In this document: one piece after another, positions 17,698-25,740 of the stretch | Layout: each line of letters opens with the position of its first letter | How positions within the stretch are numbered: the first letter of the stretch is position 1 | The notes under the pieces: generated by a model | What the model was told of the DNA's origin: nothing | Databases searched by the model: none | What the model saw: the letters and a program-made list of their open reading frames with translations, nothing else | Position numbers and translations under genes: made by a program | From: Anaerocolumna sp. | GTDB taxonomy: Bacteria; Bacillota; Clostridia; Lachnospirales; Lachnospiraceae | Reading direction: 5' to 3' | Length of the DNA stretch: 34,032 nt | Assembly: GCA_029239975.1 (NCBI GenBank) | Contig: JARBTX010000042.1 | Location: 1-34,032 of the forward strand

Positions 17698-17720
17698 ATA
17701 ATAATAGTAAAAATAAAGCA

Positions 17721-17760
17721 AAGATAGTAAATATAAGTAAATATTTACTATCTTTTTTTA
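17721..17760 (+). terminator. Rho-independent terminator of the sulfate operon
   Basis: A 13-bp perfect stem (AAGATAGTAAATA at 17721-17733 with TATTTACTATCTT at 17742-17754), an 8-base loop and a T run to 17759. Confidence 0.9.
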
Positions 17761-17882
17761 GTGTTATATGGTAAAATTTGTTGGGTTATTAAACTAATCT
17801 ATTAATCGAATTATTTATTAGATTTTAAACTACTAAAGATTTATCAAAATGAATTATAGTCAAATACGAAATGATAAAATTC

Positions 17883-17980
17883 GATTGAAATAATTCGATA
17901 TAATTAATTTGATTGAAATAATTTGATTGAAATAATTCGATTGAAATAATTCGATTGAAATAATTTGATTGAAATAATTA
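17883..17980. repeat. 14-bp tandem repeat, seven units
   Basis: GATTGAAATAATT plus one variable base (C, T or A) repeats head to tail at 17883, 17911, 17925, 17939, 17953 and 17967; the second unit (17897-17910) is degenerate. There are no unique spacers, so it is a simple tandem array and not CRISPR. It ends about 60 bases before the NUDIX gene. Confidence 0.92.
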
Positions 17981-18042
17981 ATAACTTATTAACATTTTGT
18001 TTCGTCTTGACTTAAAGATTTTATAAAAAGGAGAAAAAAAGG

Positions 18043-18564
18043 ATGCATGACTTAGGTGAAAAAGATGATGAATTATGGAATGTTTATGACAGAGATAGAA
18101 ATTTAACTGTAAAAGTACACCGCCGTGGACAACCTTTATCAGAAGGAGATTATCATTTGGTTGTACATATATGTATATTTAATAGTAAAAATGAAGTTTT
18201 AATTCAAAAAAGGCAACCATGGAAAAGGGGGTGGCCGGATATGTGGGATTTATCAGCCGCCGGTTCAGCTATCGTAGGTGATGATAGTAGAAATGCTGCT
18301 GAAAGAGAAGTAAAAGAAGAATTAGGTCTCACAGTTGACTTAAGTAAGGAACGTCCAATATTAACAATAAATTTTAAGAATGGCTTTGATGATTATTGGG
18401 TTATCAAACGAGATGTGGAGATTGATGAATTGATTTTGCAGTATGAAGAAGTTGCAGAAGCAAGATGGGCAAGTAAAGTAGAATTAGAAGATTTAATAAA
18501 AAAAGGTGAAGCTATTCCTTATAAGATTTTAGATTATTTATTTGAATATGCGTATAAATTATAG
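18043..18564 (+). CDS. NUDIX hydrolase
   Basis: A 173-residue NUDIX protein. The Nudix box G-x5-D-x7-R-E-V-K-E-E-L-G is present (residues ~76-97), with Asp in place of the first consensus Glu; the catalytic R-E-x2-E-E part is intact. The N-terminus (E-L-W-N-V-Y-D-R-D-R, then H-R-R-G-Q-P-L-S-E-G-D-Y-H-L-V-V-H) resembles the group related to isopentenyl-diphosphate isomerase and YfcD-like enzymes. These cleave X-linked nucleoside diphosphates; the substrate here cannot be predicted. AAGGAG (18028-18033) lies 9 bases before ATG 18043. It is monocistronic, bounded by terminators on both sides. Confidence 0.88.
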   Translation: MHDLGEKDDELWNVYDRDRNLTVKVHRRGQPLSEGDYHLVVHICIFNSKNEVLIQKRQPWKRGWPDMWDLSAAGSAIVGDDSRNAAEREVKEELGLTVDLSKERPILTINFKNGFDDYWVIKRDVEIDELILQYEEVAEARWASKVELEDLIKKGEAIPYKILDYLFEYAYKL

Positions 18565-18604
18565 AAAAAGAGTATGATTCGTTTGAATCATACTCTTTTT
18601 CTAT
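18561..18604. terminator. 20-bp perfect hairpin, probable bidirectional terminator
   Basis: Bases 18561-18580 pair perfectly with 18585-18604 around a GTTT loop. The stem includes A and T runs on its outer arms, so U-rich tails exist on both strands. It contains the NUDIX stop codon (18562-18564) and serves the convergent NUDIX and VOC genes. Confidence 0.85.
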
Positions 18605-18705
18605 AATTAAGTCTTCTGTAATTAAGTAGTGCTAGAGCCAAGGTTAATATCATATTGCTAGTGTTAACTTTAAGTGATTTTATATTTAAAGGCTTTGTTC
18701 TTATT

Positions 18706-19086
18706 TTATTCGTGCAATTCTAACGGTAATCCATCTGGATCTTTAAAGAAGGTCATCTTCTTATTTGTAACCGAATCATATCTAATATCTTCACAAGGTA
18801 TCCCTTTTTCATTTAGTTCATTTACTACGGATTCAATATTTTCCACTTTAAATGCCAGATGTCTAAGGCCACAGGCTTCTGGATTTGATACTCTTTTTGG
18901 ACTGTTCTTTTTATAAAAAATTTCAAGTTCACTATCTCCGAATTTCAAATCTAATTTTATATCACCAATATCTTCACGAATGGTCTCTCGAAGTATCTGG
19001 AATCCTAAAATATCTACATAAAACTGTTTTGATTTGTTATAGTCTGAAACAATAATTGCAACATGGTGTAATTGATTTAAGTTCAT
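18706..19086 (-). CDS. VOC family protein (glyoxalase I-like)
   Basis: A 126-residue single-gene VOC protein with two beta-alpha-beta-beta-beta modules. Metal-ligand positions typical of glyoxalase I-like enzymes are seen: His8 (H-H-V-A-I), a Glu in E-L-E-I-F, His in R-H-L-A-F, and Glu in L-P-L-E-L-H-E. D-P-D-G-L-P-L-E is a standard ending. It resembles the YaeR/GloA2 group; lactoylglutathione lyase activity is not established for that group. An AAAGGA site lies upstream of the ATG at 19086. It converges with the NUDIX gene. Confidence 0.87.
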   Translation of the reverse strand: MNLNQLHHVAIIVSDYNKSKQFYVDILGFQILRETIREDIGDIKLDLKFGDSELEIFYKKNSPKRVSNPEACGLRHLAFKVENIESVVNELNEKGIPCEDIRYDSVTNKKMTFFKDPDGLPLELHE

Positions 19087-19126
19087 AATTGTTCCTTTCG
19101 TTGGTGTGGTATTTATTTATGTGAAA

Positions 19127-19138
19127 AGGACTTGTCCT
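19127..19138. promoter_or_regulatory. possible operator upstream of the VOC gene
   Basis: AGGAC-TT-GTCCT is a perfect inverted repeat with 5-bp arms, about 40 bases upstream of the VOC start. Its position fits a regulator site in the 5' untranslated region or promoter. The regulator is unknown. Confidence 0.3.
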
Positions 19139-19176
19139 ACTTTAAATAATATTAAATAAGATATGAAATTGTATTA

Positions 19177-19322
19177 GAATAGTTAATTATATTTGGATAG
19201 TTAATTATATTTGGATAGTTATTTATATTTGGATAGTTAATTATATTTGGATAGTTTAATTATAATAGGGAAGTTAATTATATTAGGATAGTTTAATTGT
19301 ATAAGGATAGTTTATTATATAA
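19177..19322. repeat. 18-bp tandem repeat, about eight units
   Basis: The unit GGATAGTTAATTATATTT repeats about eight times (starts near 19177, 19195, 19213, 19231, 19249, 19268, 19286 and 19305). The first four units are close to identical; later ones drift and two are 19 bases. It fills the gap between the VOC gene start and the beta-lactamase gene end. Confidence 0.92.
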
Positions 19323-19369
19323 GGGTAATTAGGATATAGGATTATTAATTTGTATTAGGATATATAAAT

Positions 19370-20374
19370 TTAATAGAGTTCTTTATCATGTAAAATGTTA
19401 AGTGAAATTTGCTTTGCAGTTGGTCCGTCTGCTTTATCAGTTGCATTATCTTTGGTTTCTATATTAGTTGCAAAGTAATACACATTATCATTATTTTCAA
19501 TGTATCCAACAAACCAACCTAAATTATCCTTTCCAGATCCAGTCTTTCCTGATAATTTTATATTATTTTCATCTGTGAGTACAATTATCTTTTTTACAAT
19601 ATCCATAGATCGTTTTGAAAAAGGTAACTCTTCATTATATAACCTTCTTAATATGGTTATTTGCTCTAATGGAGATATGGTTATAGAAGACTGAAGCCAA
19701 AATTTATCGATTCCGCCAGATATATCATTATTTCCATAATCGACAAGGTCCAAATACTCTTGCATATCTTTTTCACCAACTTTAGTAGCTAGAAGTCGAT
19801 ATACCCAGACAACGGAGTTGGTAATTGCACTTTGTAAGGTTTGATCACAATTCCAGGTTTCTATCGGATATTCTGTTCCATCCCACTTAATAATTGTGTT
19901 TTCGTCTTCAATCACACCGGTTTCTAGTATAATTAGAGAATTCATTATTTTAAATGTTGAGCAAGGTGATATACGTTTTTTTGATTTTTCTTCATTATAT
20001 ATGGTATATTGATTCTTATTCTTATCAAACATGACAAAGCAACCATCATAATTATCGAAATATTCACTTAAATCTTCGAGAACAATAGTTTCCTTGACGG
20101 AAGTTCCTGATGTTAATGGAGCTGGTGTAGTGGTTTCAGAGTCATTGATTACATTCGTATCTGAGTTATTAATTTCAGTATTACCTGATTCATCGATAAC
20201 GGTATTATCAGATTTGCTAGTATCAACATTATCTGTGCTAGCAACTTTTGTATTATTTGAATTCGATTCTTGAACAATAAGACTTTTATCGTCTTTATTA
20301 TCATTGGTTTTCGTACATCCAGTAAATGTCACACATAGAATGCAAAAAGATAGTAAAAATAGTAACTTTTTGAT
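19370..20374 (-). CDS. class D beta-lactamase-like lipoprotein, apparent AUC start
   Basis: A serine beta-lactamase/penicillin-binding fold of class D type. The motifs are S-T-F-K (active serine), S-V-V (S-x-V), Y-G-N, the F-W-L-Q-S-S segment and K-T-G. A lipobox F-T-G-C and a ~65-residue Asn/Ser/Asp-rich linker place it on the outer membrane face. The only standard start in frame, GTG 20332, leaves just five residues before the lipid cysteine. Reading back to 20374 restores a full signal peptide (I-K-K-L-L-F-L-L-S-F-C-I-L-C), with GGAGGG (20386-20381) exactly 6 bases ahead of an ATC codon. I therefore extend the gene to the ATC. Expected role is penicillin hydrolysis; a BlaR-like sensor domain is less likely because no transmembrane sensor part is present. 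Confidence 0.8.
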   Translation of the reverse strand: MKKLLFLLSFCILCVTFTGCTKTNDNKDDKSLIVQESNSNNTKVASTDNVDTSKSDNTVIDESGNTEINNSDTNVINDSETTTPAPLTSGTSVKETIVLEDLSEYFDNYDGCFVMFDKNKNQYTIYNEEKSKKRISPCSTFKIMNSLIILETGVIEDENTIIKWDGTEYPIETWNCDQTLQSAITNSVVWVYRLLATKVGEKDMQEYLDLVDYGNNDISGGIDKFWLQSSITISPLEQITILRRLYNEELPFSKRSMDIVKKIIVLTDENNIKLSGKTGSGKDNLGWFVGYIENNDNVYYFATNIETKDNATDKADGPTAKQISLNILHDKELY

Positions 20375-20404
20375 ATATATCCCTCCTTATTAGTTATTAA
20401 TTGC

Positions 20405-20433
20405 ATATTAACCGAATTTTTCCAATGTGTCAA
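20405..20433 (-). promoter_or_regulatory. SigA-type promoter of the beta-lactamase gene
   Basis: On the minus strand TTGACA (20433-20428) and TAATAT (20410-20405) are 17 bases apart. The predicted transcript starts near 20398, about 10 bases ahead of the AAGGAGGG ribosome binding site. Confidence 0.83.
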
Positions 20434-20472
20434 CGTTATATGTAGTAATTTAGCTGATTATATTAATTATAC

Positions 20473-20502
20473 TTGAAAAAATACTCTCCTTATGGTTAAA
20501 AT
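20473..20502 (+). promoter_or_regulatory. probable promoter of the flavoprotein genes
   Basis: TTGAAA (20473-20478) and TAAAAT (20497-20502) with an 18-base spacer, about 50 bases before the HI0933-family gene. Confidence 0.55.
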
Positions 20503-20553
20503 ATAGGAATATAGTAATGGTTCGTTAGTGGAATAAAGAGAGGAGCCAGATTT

Positions 20554-21777
20554 ATGAGCAATGTAATTATAATAGGTGGTGGAGCATCAGGACTTGTAGC
20601 AGCGATTCATGCAGCTAGATTAAATCATAAAGTCTTGATTTTAGAACATAAAGATAAGATTGGGAAAAAGATTTTGGCTACTGGTAATGGAAAGTGTAAT
20701 TATACAAATTATACACAACTACCAGATTGTTATAGAAGTAGTGGAAATAGTGAATTTATAAAAAGAGTAATTACAGCATTTGACGTAGAGACTACGATTG
20801 ATTTTTTTAAACAACTTGGTATCTACCCGAAAGAAAAAAAGGGATATGTATATCCTAATTCTGAACAAGCTTCTTCTGTTGTAGAAGTCTTACGAATGGA
20901 ATCACATCATCTAAATGTTAAGACACTTTGTGATGTACATGTGGAGCAAATTAAGAAAGATAAAAATCAATTTTTGATTCGTACGAATAAAGGAAATCAT
21001 ACCGCTGACAAGGTCATTTTAGCAGCAGGTGGATGCGCTTCTCCAAATCTAGGCTCTGATGGAAGTGGATTTCAAATTGCGAAAGAATTAGGACATCATA
21101 TTATTAAGCCAGTACCTGCTTTAGTACAGCTTCAATCAAAAGAGAAATACTTTAAAACAATTGCAGGTGTTAGAACAGATGCACACATTAAGCTTTTTGT
21201 GAATGATTCTATGGTAGTAGAAGAAAAGGGTGAGTTATTGATAGCAGCTTATGGAGTTTCAGGTATTCCAATTTTACAAGTAAGTAGATATGCATCCAGA
21301 GCGTTAAATGATAAGAAAAAAGTACATCTATTGATTGATTTTCTGCCTATGGTTAGTTATGATGATACATTCAATTTAATATATGATAGAATTCAGAAAA
21401 GTCCAACTAAAAATATAGAAGAAATTTTAATTGGTTTATTTCATAATAAATTAGCTTATGTTATGATAAAAGAAGCCGGATTATCACCAGAATTAATTTC
21501 TAGTACGTTAACTAAAAAACAGATTCAAAGTTTGACGAATCAGATAAAATTATGGAAGGTTCCGATTAGTGAACCCAACCCATTTGATCAAGCACAAGTA
21601 AGTGCTGGAGGTGTTGATACAAGTGAAATTAATCCGGATACTATGGAATCAAAGATCATAAAGGGACTGTATCTAACCGGAGAAGTGGTAGATGTTGATG
21701 GAACTTGTGGTGGATATAATCTGCAGTGGGCATGGTCAACTGGTGCCATAGCGGGTAGAAGTATCGATAATTTGTAA
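20554..21777 (+). CDS. HI0933/YhiN/BaiN-family flavoprotein
   Basis: A 407-residue FAD-dependent oxidoreductase. The N-terminal dinucleotide motif is GGGASGLVAA (residues ~7-16). The family hallmark G-K-K-I-L-A-T-G-N-G-K-C-N-Y-T-N follows, and the C-terminal G-E-V-V-D-V-D-G-T-C-G-G-Y-N-L-Q-W-A motif matches the HI0933 family. Family members are reduced-flavin proteins of mostly unknown substrate; one clostridial relative (BaiN) has been linked to bile acid reduction. GAGGAG precedes ATG 20554. It lies 42 bases before a second flavoprotein gene, and the two are likely co-transcribed. Confidence 0.92.
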   Translation: MSNVIIIGGGASGLVAAIHAARLNHKVLILEHKDKIGKKILATGNGKCNYTNYTQLPDCYRSSGNSEFIKRVITAFDVETTIDFFKQLGIYPKEKKGYVYPNSEQASSVVEVLRMESHHLNVKTLCDVHVEQIKKDKNQFLIRTNKGNHTADKVILAAGGCASPNLGSDGSGFQIAKELGHHIIKPVPALVQLQSKEKYFKTIAGVRTDAHIKLFVNDSMVVEEKGELLIAAYGVSGIPILQVSRYASRALNDKKKVHLLIDFLPMVSYDDTFNLIYDRIQKSPTKNIEEILIGLFHNKLAYVMIKEAGLSPELISSTLTKKQIQSLTNQIKLWKVPISEPNPFDQAQVSAGGVDTSEINPDTMESKIIKGLYLTGEVVDVDGTCGGYNLQWAWSTGAIAGRSIDNL

Positions 21778-21819
21778 CAAATTCAATTGGAATAATACTA
21801 GTAGATAGTAGGAGAAAAC

Positions 21820-23415
21820 ATGATTCAAATAAAACAAATCAAATTAAATATAGATCATACCAATGAGGATATGAAAAAGAACATAGCAAAACAGCTTAAG
21901 ATATCAGAGAATGAAATTATCTCATATGCTATCGTAAAGAAATCAATCGATGCTAGGAAAAAGAGTGATATATGTTATGTATATCAAGTGGAAATAAAAG
22001 TGAAAGATGAAATAAAAATTATGAAACGTATTCATAATGTAAATATTTCTATTGGGGAAAAGCCAGAATATCGCTTTAAACCAAGTGGACAAGAAGAACT
22101 TAAACTGAGACCAGTCATTATTGGAAGTGGCCCTGCTGGTTTATTTTGTGCTTTAATGTTAGCTAGAAATGGTTATAGGCCAATTGTAATTGAACGTGGT
22201 GACGAGGTTACCAATCGTGTTAAAACTGTGAATCATTTCTGGGAAACAAATGAGTTAGATACAAACTCAAATGTACAATTTGGTGAAGGTGGAGCTGGAA
22301 CTTTCTCTGATGGCAAATTAAACACCTTAGTTAAAGATGAACTTGGACGAAATCATAAAGTTTTAGAAGTATTTACAGAACACGGAGCACCCGAAGAGAT
22401 TTTATATTTAAACAAACCCCACATTGGGACCGATAAATTACGTTCAGTCGTGCAAGGTATCCGTAATGAAATCATTTCCCTTGGTGGTGAAGTGAGATTT
22501 CGCACTTGCCTTACCAATATATATATGAAACAGGGAGAATTAACTGGAATAGAATTAAATCATAAAGAACACTTAGCTTGTAATGTAATGGTTATGGCCA
22601 TTGGCCACAGTGCAAGAGATACCTTTGATTTAATATATAAAAAAGGATTGCATTTATCACCAAAATCTTTTGCAATCGGTGTTCGAATTGAACATCCACA
22701 AGAACTAATAAATCAAAACCAATATGGTATTTTTGCTGATAAATTACAAGCAGCGGATTATAAATTAACGTATAATGCGAGTACAGGTCGAAGCATCTAT
22801 TCATTTTGTATGTGTCCGGGTGGCTTTGTCGTAAATTCTTCTTCAGAAGAAGGAAGAGTAGTTGTAAATGGAATGAGTAATCATGCAAGAGATGAAAGAA
22901 ATGCAAATAGCGCCCTAATTGTTACCGTAACACCAAAAGATTTTCCTATATTACCAGATGTACCAGAAGAATTAGCAGGAGTAGAGTTTCAACGAATCTG
23001 GGAAAGAAAAGCGTATGAAGCTGGTAAGGGGTTAATTCCAACTCAGATGTTTGGAGACTTGTTAAGAAACAAAGAGAGTGTTACAATGGGTCATATTAAA
23101 CCGAATGTAAAAGGTAACTATAGTTTATCTAATCTTAGAATGTGTTTGCCAGATTATATAACAGATACATTAATTGAAGGTGTACATGCTTTTGATCGGA
23201 TTATACCAGGTTTTCATGATGAAGAAGCAGTATTATCAGGAGTGGAGACACGTACCTCATCACCACTTCGTATTCATAGAGACGAAAAGTATGAATCTAA
23301 TATTCAAGGAATCTATCCTTGTGGTGAAGGTGCTGGTTATGCTGGTGGCATTACATCTGCAGCAATCGATGGTATCAAAGTATTTGAAGCAATTGCTAAT
23401 CGTTATAAAGCATAA
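21820..23415 (+). CDS. FAD-dependent dehydrogenase, COG2509 family
   Basis: A 531-residue flavoprotein. The first ~85 residues are a small alpha/beta domain typical of this family, followed by the FAD motif I-G-S-G-P-A-G-L-F-C-A. F-G-E-G-G-A-G-T-F-S-D-G-K-L-N-T-L is the family signature, and the C-terminus has C-G-E-G-A-G-Y-A-G-G-I-T-S-A-A-I-D-G. The reaction is unknown; the family is widespread in Firmicutes and Bacteroidetes. GTAGGAG precedes ATG 21820. A 196-base gap with TTGTAT-G-ATACAA (23541-23553) separates it from proB. Confidence 0.9.
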   Translation: MIQIKQIKLNIDHTNEDMKKNIAKQLKISENEIISYAIVKKSIDARKKSDICYVYQVEIKVKDEIKIMKRIHNVNISIGEKPEYRFKPSGQEELKLRPVIIGSGPAGLFCALMLARNGYRPIVIERGDEVTNRVKTVNHFWETNELDTNSNVQFGEGGAGTFSDGKLNTLVKDELGRNHKVLEVFTEHGAPEEILYLNKPHIGTDKLRSVVQGIRNEIISLGGEVRFRTCLTNIYMKQGELTGIELNHKEHLACNVMVMAIGHSARDTFDLIYKKGLHLSPKSFAIGVRIEHPQELINQNQYGIFADKLQAADYKLTYNASTGRSIYSFCMCPGGFVVNSSSEEGRVVVNGMSNHARDERNANSALIVTVTPKDFPILPDVPEELAGVEFQRIWERKAYEAGKGLIPTQMFGDLLRNKESVTMGHIKPNVKGNYSLSNLRMCLPDYITDTLIEGVHAFDRIIPGFHDEEAVLSGVETRTSSPLRIHRDEKYESNIQGIYPCGEGAGYAGGITSAAIDGIKVFEAIANRYKA

Positions 23416-23611
23416 ATAAAATAATACGAAAAAAAAGCATAACTTGGCAATTACGAAACAACAAATTTATATCATATAATTTAAACAACTCTATAACTGA
23501 ATCTAGCCCCATGAGTAACTGAAACTAGAAAATCTGAAAATTGTATGATACAATATTAAACTATTTCATTTCGTAATTGACTATATAGCGAGTAAAAAGA
23601 AAGGAAGCAAT

Positions 23612-24463
23612 ATGACATATAGTAGATTAGATTTAAAAAATAAAAAAAGAATTGTCATTAAAATCGGTTCATCTTCCTTAACGCATGCAGAAACTGGAAG
23701 TTTGAATCTTTCTAAAATGGAGAAGTTAGTTCGTGTCTTAACGGATCTTAGAAATCAAGGTAAAGATGTCATTTTAGTTTCATCTGGTGCAATTGCAGTT
23801 GGTAGAGAGACAGTTGGTTTAAAAGAAAAACCACAAGACAAATCAATAAAGCAAGCATGTGCAGCAGTTGGTCAAGCTCGCTTAATGATGGTATACCAAA
23901 AATTATTTGCTGAATATAATCAAGTTCCAGCACAAATATTAATGACAAAGTATACTATGATTAACGATATTAGTAGAGAAAATGCTCAAAATACATTTGA
24001 AGAATTACTAAAAATGGGTGTGATTCCAATCGTAAATGAAAATGATACCGTATCTACCGATGAGATAGAATTTGGTGATAATGATACGTTATCGGCATTA
24101 GTTGCAGCTTTAATCAAAGCTGATATGTTAATTCTATTATCAGATATTGATGGGTTGTACACAGATGATCCACGAAAGAATCCAGAGGCTGTCTTCATTG
24201 ATTACGTGGATATTATAGATGATAAATTAAGCGAGATGGGTAAAGACTCATCCACATCAGTAGGAACAGGTGGTATGGCCACTAAGATTACAGCTGCTAA
24301 GATTGCAACGAACTCTGGAGCAGATATGGTTATAGCAAATGGGGAAAATGTCTACATAATTAATGAAATTATGGAAGGTAATAATGTTGGAACCTTATTT
24401 AAAGCCAATCGAGATAAAGATTTTATATTAATGGATTATATAAGAACAAAACAGTATTCGTAA
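23612..24463 (+). CDS. proB: glutamate 5-kinase
   Basis: A 283-residue amino-acid kinase that phosphorylates L-glutamate, the first step of proline synthesis. The start I-V-I-K-I-G-S-S-S-L-T binds ATP phosphates; V-S-S-G-A-I-A-V-G, I-V-N-E-N-D-T-V and F-G-D-N-D-T-L-S-A are the conserved substrate-binding segments; G-T-G-G-M-A-T-K-I closes the active site. The C-terminal PUA domain of the E. coli enzyme (367 residues) is absent, as in a number of other proB proteins. AAAGGAAG precedes ATG 23612. proA lies 1.3 kb downstream, separated by two short genes. A weak promoter (TAGAAA/TACAAT, 23526-23554) may lie upstream. Confidence 0.95.
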   Translation: MTYSRLDLKNKKRIVIKIGSSSLTHAETGSLNLSKMEKLVRVLTDLRNQGKDVILVSSGAIAVGRETVGLKEKPQDKSIKQACAAVGQARLMMVYQKLFAEYNQVPAQILMTKYTMINDISRENAQNTFEELLKMGVIPIVNENDTVSTDEIEFGDNDTLSALVAALIKADMLILLSDIDGLYTDDPRKNPEAVFIDYVDIIDDKLSEMGKDSSTSVGTGGMATKITAAKIATNSGADMVIANGENVYIINEIMEGNNVGTLFKANRDKDFILMDYIRTKQYS

Positions 24464-24517
24464 CAATATGAAAGCAAATGTAAATAAAGATTATCAATAG
24501 AACAATAATAAATATAT

Positions 24518-24630
24518 AAGTGATAAATAATAGTATATAAGTGATAAATAATAGTATATAAGTGATAAATGATAAGTGATAGTATATAATTGATAATTGA
24601 TAAATGATTAGTGATACTATAAAATATAAT
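24518..24630. repeat. 21-bp AT-rich tandem repeat
   Basis: Two identical 21-bp units (AAGTGATAAATAATAGTATAT) at 24518-24538 and 24539-24559 are followed by degraded copies of GTGATAAAT and AGTATATA to about 24630. It fills the proB-DUF896 gap. Confidence 0.85.
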
Positions 24631-24664
24631 GTACTATAAGTGAAAGACTAGGAAGGATATAACA

Positions 24665-24874
24665 ATGGACGAAATAAAATTAGCTAGAATTAATGAACTA
24701 TATAAAAAATCTCAAAATGAAGGATTGACAGAAGAAGAAAAAGTAGAGCAAGCAGATTTAAGAAGTGAGTACATTCAAGCTGTTCGTAAAAATTTACGTG
24801 GTACACTGAATCAAATCTCTATTCTTAATCCAGATGGCACAGTTACAGAATTACAAAAAAAAGATAAACACTAA
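24665..24874 (+). CDS. DUF896 (YnzC-family) protein
   Basis: A 69-residue cytoplasmic protein matching DUF896: I-A-R-I-N-E-L-like start (here K-L-A-R-I-N-E-L-Y-K-K), then G-L-T-E-E-E-K-x-E-Q-x-D-L-R-x-E-Y-I and V-R-x-N-L-R-G-T-L. The fold in Bacillus YnzC is a helical hairpin; function is unknown, though the family is common in Firmicutes. AGGAAGGA precedes ATG 24665. The reading frame is followed in the same frame by the acetyltransferase remnant. Confidence 0.9.
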   Translation: MDEIKLARINELYKKSQNEGLTEEEKVEQADLRSEYIQAVRKNLRGTLNQISILNPDGTVTELQKKDKH

Positions 24875-24907
24875 GAGTGGTTATTGTTCACATACGTAAT
24901 AAGCCGA

Positions 24908-25051
24908 AATGTAAATGTTAGAATGTTATTACACATGATTGCACTCTATAAAAAGTTTGGTTTTTTTGAAGAAGGTAGAAAAAGAAAAGCAATTAAAACG
25001 GATGGTGAACATAAAGACTTAATATTAATGGGAAGATTTTCAGGAGTATAG
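24908..25051 (+). pseudogene. 3' remnant of a GNAT N-acetyltransferase gene
   Basis: The frame from about 24908 to TAG 25049-25051 translates to N-V-N-V-R-M, a short unconserved stretch, then I-A-L-Y-K-K-F-G-F-F-E-E-G and later A-I-K-T-D-G-E-H-K-D-L-I-L-M-G-R-F. This is the standard C-terminal end of GNAT acetyltransferases (usually ~150-170 residues). The N-terminal two thirds are missing: upstream lie the intact DUF896 gene and a repeat array. The one internal ATG (24935) has no ribosome binding site. I read it as a decayed gene left after deletion. Confidence 0.75.
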
Positions 25052-25099
25052 CAATTCATAAGTATTTTAAAAGTAAATGTAATAAGGTTTGGTGTATCA

Positions 25100-25660
25100 A
25101 TGACAAAACAAGAAATTCGAGATATAATAAAGGCGGAAAAAAGCGCATTATCTAATACTGAAATAATACATTACAGTGATGTTATTACAAAGCAATTTTT
25201 AAAAGATGAAGCATATAATCATTGCAATACATTGTTTTGCTATATGGCATTTAACCAAGAAGTAATTACCGTGAATATCATTCAAAATGCCCTTGAATCT
25301 GGGAAAACAGTGGCTATACCCAAAGTTATGGGTGATGTAATCCGTTTTTATCAGATTCAAGCTACAAATGGTCTTAAACCGGGAACCCTTGGTATCTTAG
25401 AACCAGAATTGGGTGACGAAGTAATACCGCTTGAAGAAAATAAAAACCTTATGATTGTACCTGGTTTAGCATTTGATCTTGAGAAAAATCGTATTGGTTA
25501 TGGAAAAGGTTATTATGATCGATATTTTGCTGAATATAAAGAAATATCTTATGAAAAGATAGCATTTGCTTATGAATTTCAATTATTTGATAGCATACCA
25601 AGTGATCCAATGGATGTTAAAATAGATCGTATTATAACTCCTTCAAGGGTAATAAAATAA
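25100..25660 (+). CDS. 5-formyltetrahydrofolate cyclo-ligase
   Basis: A 186-residue MTHFS enzyme (5-formyl-THF + ATP to 5,10-methenyl-THF), feeding one-carbon metabolism. Conserved parts are the N-terminal K-x-x-I-R-D-I-I-K-A, F-C-Y-M-A-F-x-x-E-V, the P-K-V segment, V-P-G-L-A-F-D and the ATP-binding R-I-G-Y-G-K-G-Y-Y-D-R-Y. It begins with ATG 25100; the ribosome binding site (AAGGT, 25084-25088) is weak and rather far upstream. It sits between the GNAT remnant and proA and is probably co-transcribed with proA. Confidence 0.94.
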   Translation: MTKQEIRDIIKAEKSALSNTEIIHYSDVITKQFLKDEAYNHCNTLFCYMAFNQEVITVNIIQNALESGKTVAIPKVMGDVIRFYQIQATNGLKPGTLGILEPELGDEVIPLEENKNLMIVPGLAFDLEKNRIGYGKGYYDRYFAEYKEISYEKIAFAYEFQLFDSIPSDPMDVKIDRIITPSRVIK

Positions 25661-25740
25661 ATATTACATGAGCTGTATCTATTAGGTTATGATAGTAATA
25701 TTTATATTAATCAAAATTATATAAGAAAGGAATGGGTATC

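Larger units (their letters stand above)
17591..18042 (+). other. 452-bp gap between cysN and the NUDIX gene
   Basis: No gene is visible. It holds, in order, a CGT-rich repeat block (17611-17697), the operon terminator (17721-17760), an AT-rich stretch, a seven-unit 14-bp repeat (17883-17980) and the ribosome binding site of the NUDIX gene. A possible -10 (TATAAA, 18022-18027) has only a weak -35 match. Confidence 0.7.

Noticed and set aside
17883-17980. Possible CRISPR array
   Set aside because: Units are 14 bp and directly adjacent with no unique spacers, and no cas genes are in the window. The same holds for the 19.2-kb and 24.5-kb arrays.
23541-23553. TTGTAT-G-ATACAA as an operator for proB
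   Set aside because: The palindrome is short and AT-rich and no convincing promoter is placed around it, so I did not list it as a feature.
24935-25051. Stand-alone 38-residue gene
   Set aside because: No ribosome binding site precedes ATG 24935, and the sequence matches only the C-terminal end of a larger GNAT domain.
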